Source: an uncultured Anaerolineae bacterium (lineage in GTDB: Bacteria; Chloroflexota; Anaerolineae; Anaerolineales; UBA4823). From it: 6,506 nucleotides of DNA. The translations under genes were made by a program, and so were the position numbers. The notes below the pieces were generated by a model, which was not told the origin of the DNA, searched no databases, and worked only from the letters and a program-made list of their open reading frames with translations. The DNA lies in NCBI GenBank assembly GCA_937129505.1, contig CAKZNJ010000200.1:1-6506 (forward strand). Direction: 5' to 3'. Numbering within the stretch: the first letter of the stretch is position 1; every line of letters begins with the position of its first letter. Positions 5,175 through 6,506 of the stretch are shown here, piece after piece.

Positions 5175-5912
5175 ATGAACCACACGCTTTTAGATAATTT
5201 TCCGCTTTCAGATGTCACCCACCATCTGCGCCTGCGGCGTAGTCTAGCCTTTGGTTTGATTCTCTTGGCCGCCTTGATTGCCTTTGAGGTCTTTAATTAC
5301 TCGACAACCGAGTTTGCGCTGTCAGATTTATTGGGAGATCTCAAATTTGCCGGCGTGCGGTGGGCGACCATCTTAGCAGTCGCCTTTTGTGGGATTGATT
5401 TTGCCGGTATTGCCAGACTTTTTACTCCGAATGAAACGGTTGATTCGGCAAACGAGGTTTGGTATTTGTTCGGCGCGTGGCTGCTAGCAGCGACCATGAA
5501 CGCTATGCTGACGTGGTGGGGAGTCTCCATCGCCATCCTCGAACACCAATCGCTCGGGAACGCCGTGGTGGAGCGCGATACTCTACTCCGGGTCGTGCCA
5601 ATCTTTGTCGCTGTTTTGGTTTGGTTGATTCGCGTGTTGATTATCGGCTCCTTCTCAGTTGCCGGACCGCGCTTATTCTCTCAGGCGGACACACCTGCTG
5701 TATCGCAACGGCAACCAGCTTTACTGCGCCCGATCTCAAATCCAACACGCGGTTTGAACAATCGCCCCATCACCGCCGCCCCACGCACTTTTCGCGCTGA
5801 AAATGACAACGAGCAGGAGTCGATCTACACCCGCCCTGAACCTACCTATCATCCTGTCTCAATGAACGCCCGCGCCGGCACTTCCCGTCAATCTCCTCTC
5901 CCTCGTCAATAG
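5175..5912 (+). CDS. Four-helix integral membrane protein of unknown function with a disordered tail
   Basis: I do not recognise a named family. The 245-residue product has four likely membrane helices: about 24-41 (LAFGLILLAALIAFEVFN), 61-82 (with the small-residue stretch AFCGIDFAGIARLF), 95-121 (WYLFGAWLLAATMNAMLTWWGVSIAI) and 137-163 (VVPIFVAVLVWLIRVLIIG). Charged residues before helix 1 (RLRR at 19-22) favour a cytoplasmic N-terminus, which with four helices also puts the C-terminus inside. Residues 170-245 are Pro/Arg/Ser/Gln-rich, lack hydrophobic clusters and look disordered. Asp75 and Arg153 within helices are unusual and may be functional. The protein vaguely recalls hypothetical membrane proteins of Chloroflexota, but that is memory only. 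It is divergently paired with a lytic transglycosylase across two LexA-like boxes, so a DNA-damage-induced envelope role is inferred. A holin-like, conjugation-related or division-related role are all possible. Confidence 0.8.
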   Translation: MNHTLLDNFPLSDVTHHLRLRRSLAFGLILLAALIAFEVFNYSTTEFALSDLLGDLKFAGVRWATILAVAFCGIDFAGIARLFTPNETVDSANEVWYLFGAWLLAATMNAMLTWWGVSIAILEHQSLGNAVVERDTLLRVVPIFVAVLVWLIRVLIIGSFSVAGPRLFSQADTPAVSQRQPALLRPISNPTRGLNNRPITAAPRTFRAENDNEQESIYTRPEPTYHPVSMNARAGTSRQSPLPRQ

Positions 5913-5927
5913 ATCGCACCCCCAAAA

Positions 5928-5967
5928 ACCTCCAATCCCTTCAATGACACTCGTAGGGATTGGAGGT
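5928..5967. terminator. Perfect 13-bp inverted repeat after the membrane protein gene
   Basis: ACCTCCAATCCCT (5928-5940) and AGGGATTGGAGGT (5955-5967) are exact complements around a 14-nt loop, starting 15 bp after the TAG stop at 5912. On the plus strand no T run follows, so it is not a classical intrinsic terminator in that direction. On the minus strand the stem is followed by TTTTTGGGGG, which is more terminator-like, but no minus-strand gene ends here. It may stabilise or end the membrane protein mRNA. Confidence 0.5.
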
Positions 5968-6070
5968 GAAATCATATAAAAGTCCGCCATTACCACTTGG
6001 GGGGGTAGACTCGCGCGCCCTTCCAATAAAGGGTTAATAATTTATCTACCTTTTTCTTATCATTCCCGCC

Positions 6071-6076
6071 TATACT
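6071..6076 (+). promoter_or_regulatory. Candidate -10 for the PPOX gene
   Basis: TATACT matches 5 of 6 consensus bases and would start transcription near 6083, about 34 nt before the ATG. The region 16-18 bp upstream is T-rich but holds no clear -35. A Shine-Dalgarno AAGGAGA (6102-6108) lies 8 nt before the ATG. Confidence 0.4.
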
Positions 6077-6116
6077 GGACGGCTAGAGATAATTTACTGG
6101 TAAGGAGAAGTGGAAA

Positions 6117-6506
6117 ATGCCTTCAACGAATCCAATGCAGCAATTTGCTAATCAAAAATACTTGAATTTGGAGACTAGACGGCGCGATGGGATGGTCGTC
6201 CGAACCCCTCTGTGGTTCGTCCAACACGAGGGGAAGCTTTACATACGAACTGGAGCGAAATCGGGCAAGGCAAAGCGCATGCGCAATTTTCCTCAAGTGC
6301 GCGTCGCCCCCTGTAAAGCGCAAGGAGAAGTCATTTGGGAGTGGATCAACGCAACCACCCGCCGCCTGGATGGAGAAATCACAGAAACCGTCAATAGACT
6401 TTTTAATCAGAAATACGGATTGCAAAAAACGTTCTTTGACGTTCTCGGTCGATTGCAAAAATTTGATACAGCGACCTACGAAATTACCTTACAACTTGAA
6501 GAGCAC
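6117..6506 (+). CDS. PPOX-class (pyridoxamine 5'-phosphate oxidase-like) F420/flavin-dependent protein, open at window edge
   Basis: The frame runs 130 codons to the right edge without a stop. The pattern KYLNLETRRRDG (14-25), VRTPLWFVQHEGKLYIRT (28-45), SGKAKRMRNFPQVRVAPC (49-66) and an acidic/helical end (about 80-110) is that of the split-barrel PPOX superfamily. It is closest in feel to the small 'PPOX class F420-dependent' group of about 130-150 residues, which bind F420 or FMN along the first beta strands and the SGK(x)KR loop. The specific reaction cannot be assigned; members include reductases and cofactor-binding proteins. At 130 residues only a few are likely to be missing. The start is supported by AAGGAGA at 6102-6108, 8 nt upstream. 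An in-frame ATG at codon 7 is a less favoured alternative. It is separated from the SOS-like gene by the inverted repeat and a -10, so it is probably its own unit. Confidence 0.8.
   Translation, partial: MPSTNPMQQFANQKYLNLETRRRDGMVVRTPLWFVQHEGKLYIRTGAKSGKAKRMRNFPQVRVAPCKAQGEVIWEWINATTRRLDGEITETVNRLFNQKYGLQKTFFDVLGRLQKFDTATYEITLQLEEH

Noticed and set aside
5297..5800. Open frames on both strands within the four-helix gene
   Set aside because: They are shadows; the 5175-5912 frame has the ribosome-binding site and a coherent membrane topology.
6018..6034. CCCTT...AAGGG short inverted repeat before the PPOX gene
   Set aside because: Five-base arms in an A/T-rich region are expected by chance and no T run follows.
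6123..6458. Minus-strand 111-codon open frame near the right edge
   Set aside because: It is antisense to the PPOX-like gene, which has a Shine-Dalgarno and clear family pattern.
1..6506. tRNA, rRNA, CRISPR array, insertion sequence or integrase
   Set aside because: I saw no cloverleaf, no regularly spaced direct repeats and no transposase or recombinase motif on either strand.

Overview
The window looks like chromosomal DNA of a free-living bacterium at roughly 50% GC. My best guess is Chloroflexota (Anaerolineae-like). The reasons are the style of the FHA/transmembrane protein, the F420/FMN-type PPOX protein, the lipoprotein peptidase, apparently leaderless starts, and a LexA box of the GAAC-N4-GTTC type. 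This is an inference from protein flavour, not a database match.

Layout. (1) From the left edge to 947, minus strand: the N-terminal 315 residues of an RlmD/RumA-like 23S rRNA uracil-C5 methyltransferase with all four Fe-S cysteines; its catalytic C-terminus lies outside the window. (2) 948-1312: no intact gene. It holds a decayed fragment, on the minus strand, of a secreted-protein family with a Phe-Ala-Asp-Ile-Glu / Tyr-Asp-Pro-Asp-Gly-Asn signature, interrupted by an in-frame TAG. A consensus TATAAT inside this relic sits just before the next gene. (3) 1313-3013, plus strand: a 566-residue lipoprotein with an HExxH...E metallopeptidase (gluzincin) domain. (4) 2966-5060, minus strand: three co-directional genes read right to left, a membrane-anchored lytic transglycosylase, lipB (octanoyltransferase), and an FHA-domain protein with one C-terminal membrane segment. 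The FHA gene overlaps the lipoprotein gene tail to tail by 48 bp. (5) 5061-5174: a compact divergent regulatory region. (6) 5175-5912, plus strand: a four-helix membrane protein of unknown function with a disordered tail. (7) 5913-6116: a perfect 13-bp inverted repeat and a promoter-like -10. (8) 6117 to the right edge, plus strand: a PPOX-fold flavin/F420 protein, open at the window edge.

The most notable signal is the 50-bp stretch between the transglycosylase and the four-helix membrane protein. It carries two perfect AGAAC-N4-GTTCT palindromes, the form of a Gram-positive-type LexA (SOS) box. They are embedded in two face-to-face promoters, each with a perfect TTGACA and a 17-bp spacer. 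For either promoter, one box lies in the spacer and the other lies at the predicted transcription start. The simplest reading is a LexA-repressed divergon in which DNA damage induces a peptidoglycan-cutting enzyme together with an uncharacterised membrane protein. That pairing suggests a damage-triggered envelope function such as lysis, release, conjugation or division control, and I cannot find it in the SOS genes I know. lipB and FHA seem to have their own start-proximal -10 and need not be part of that response.
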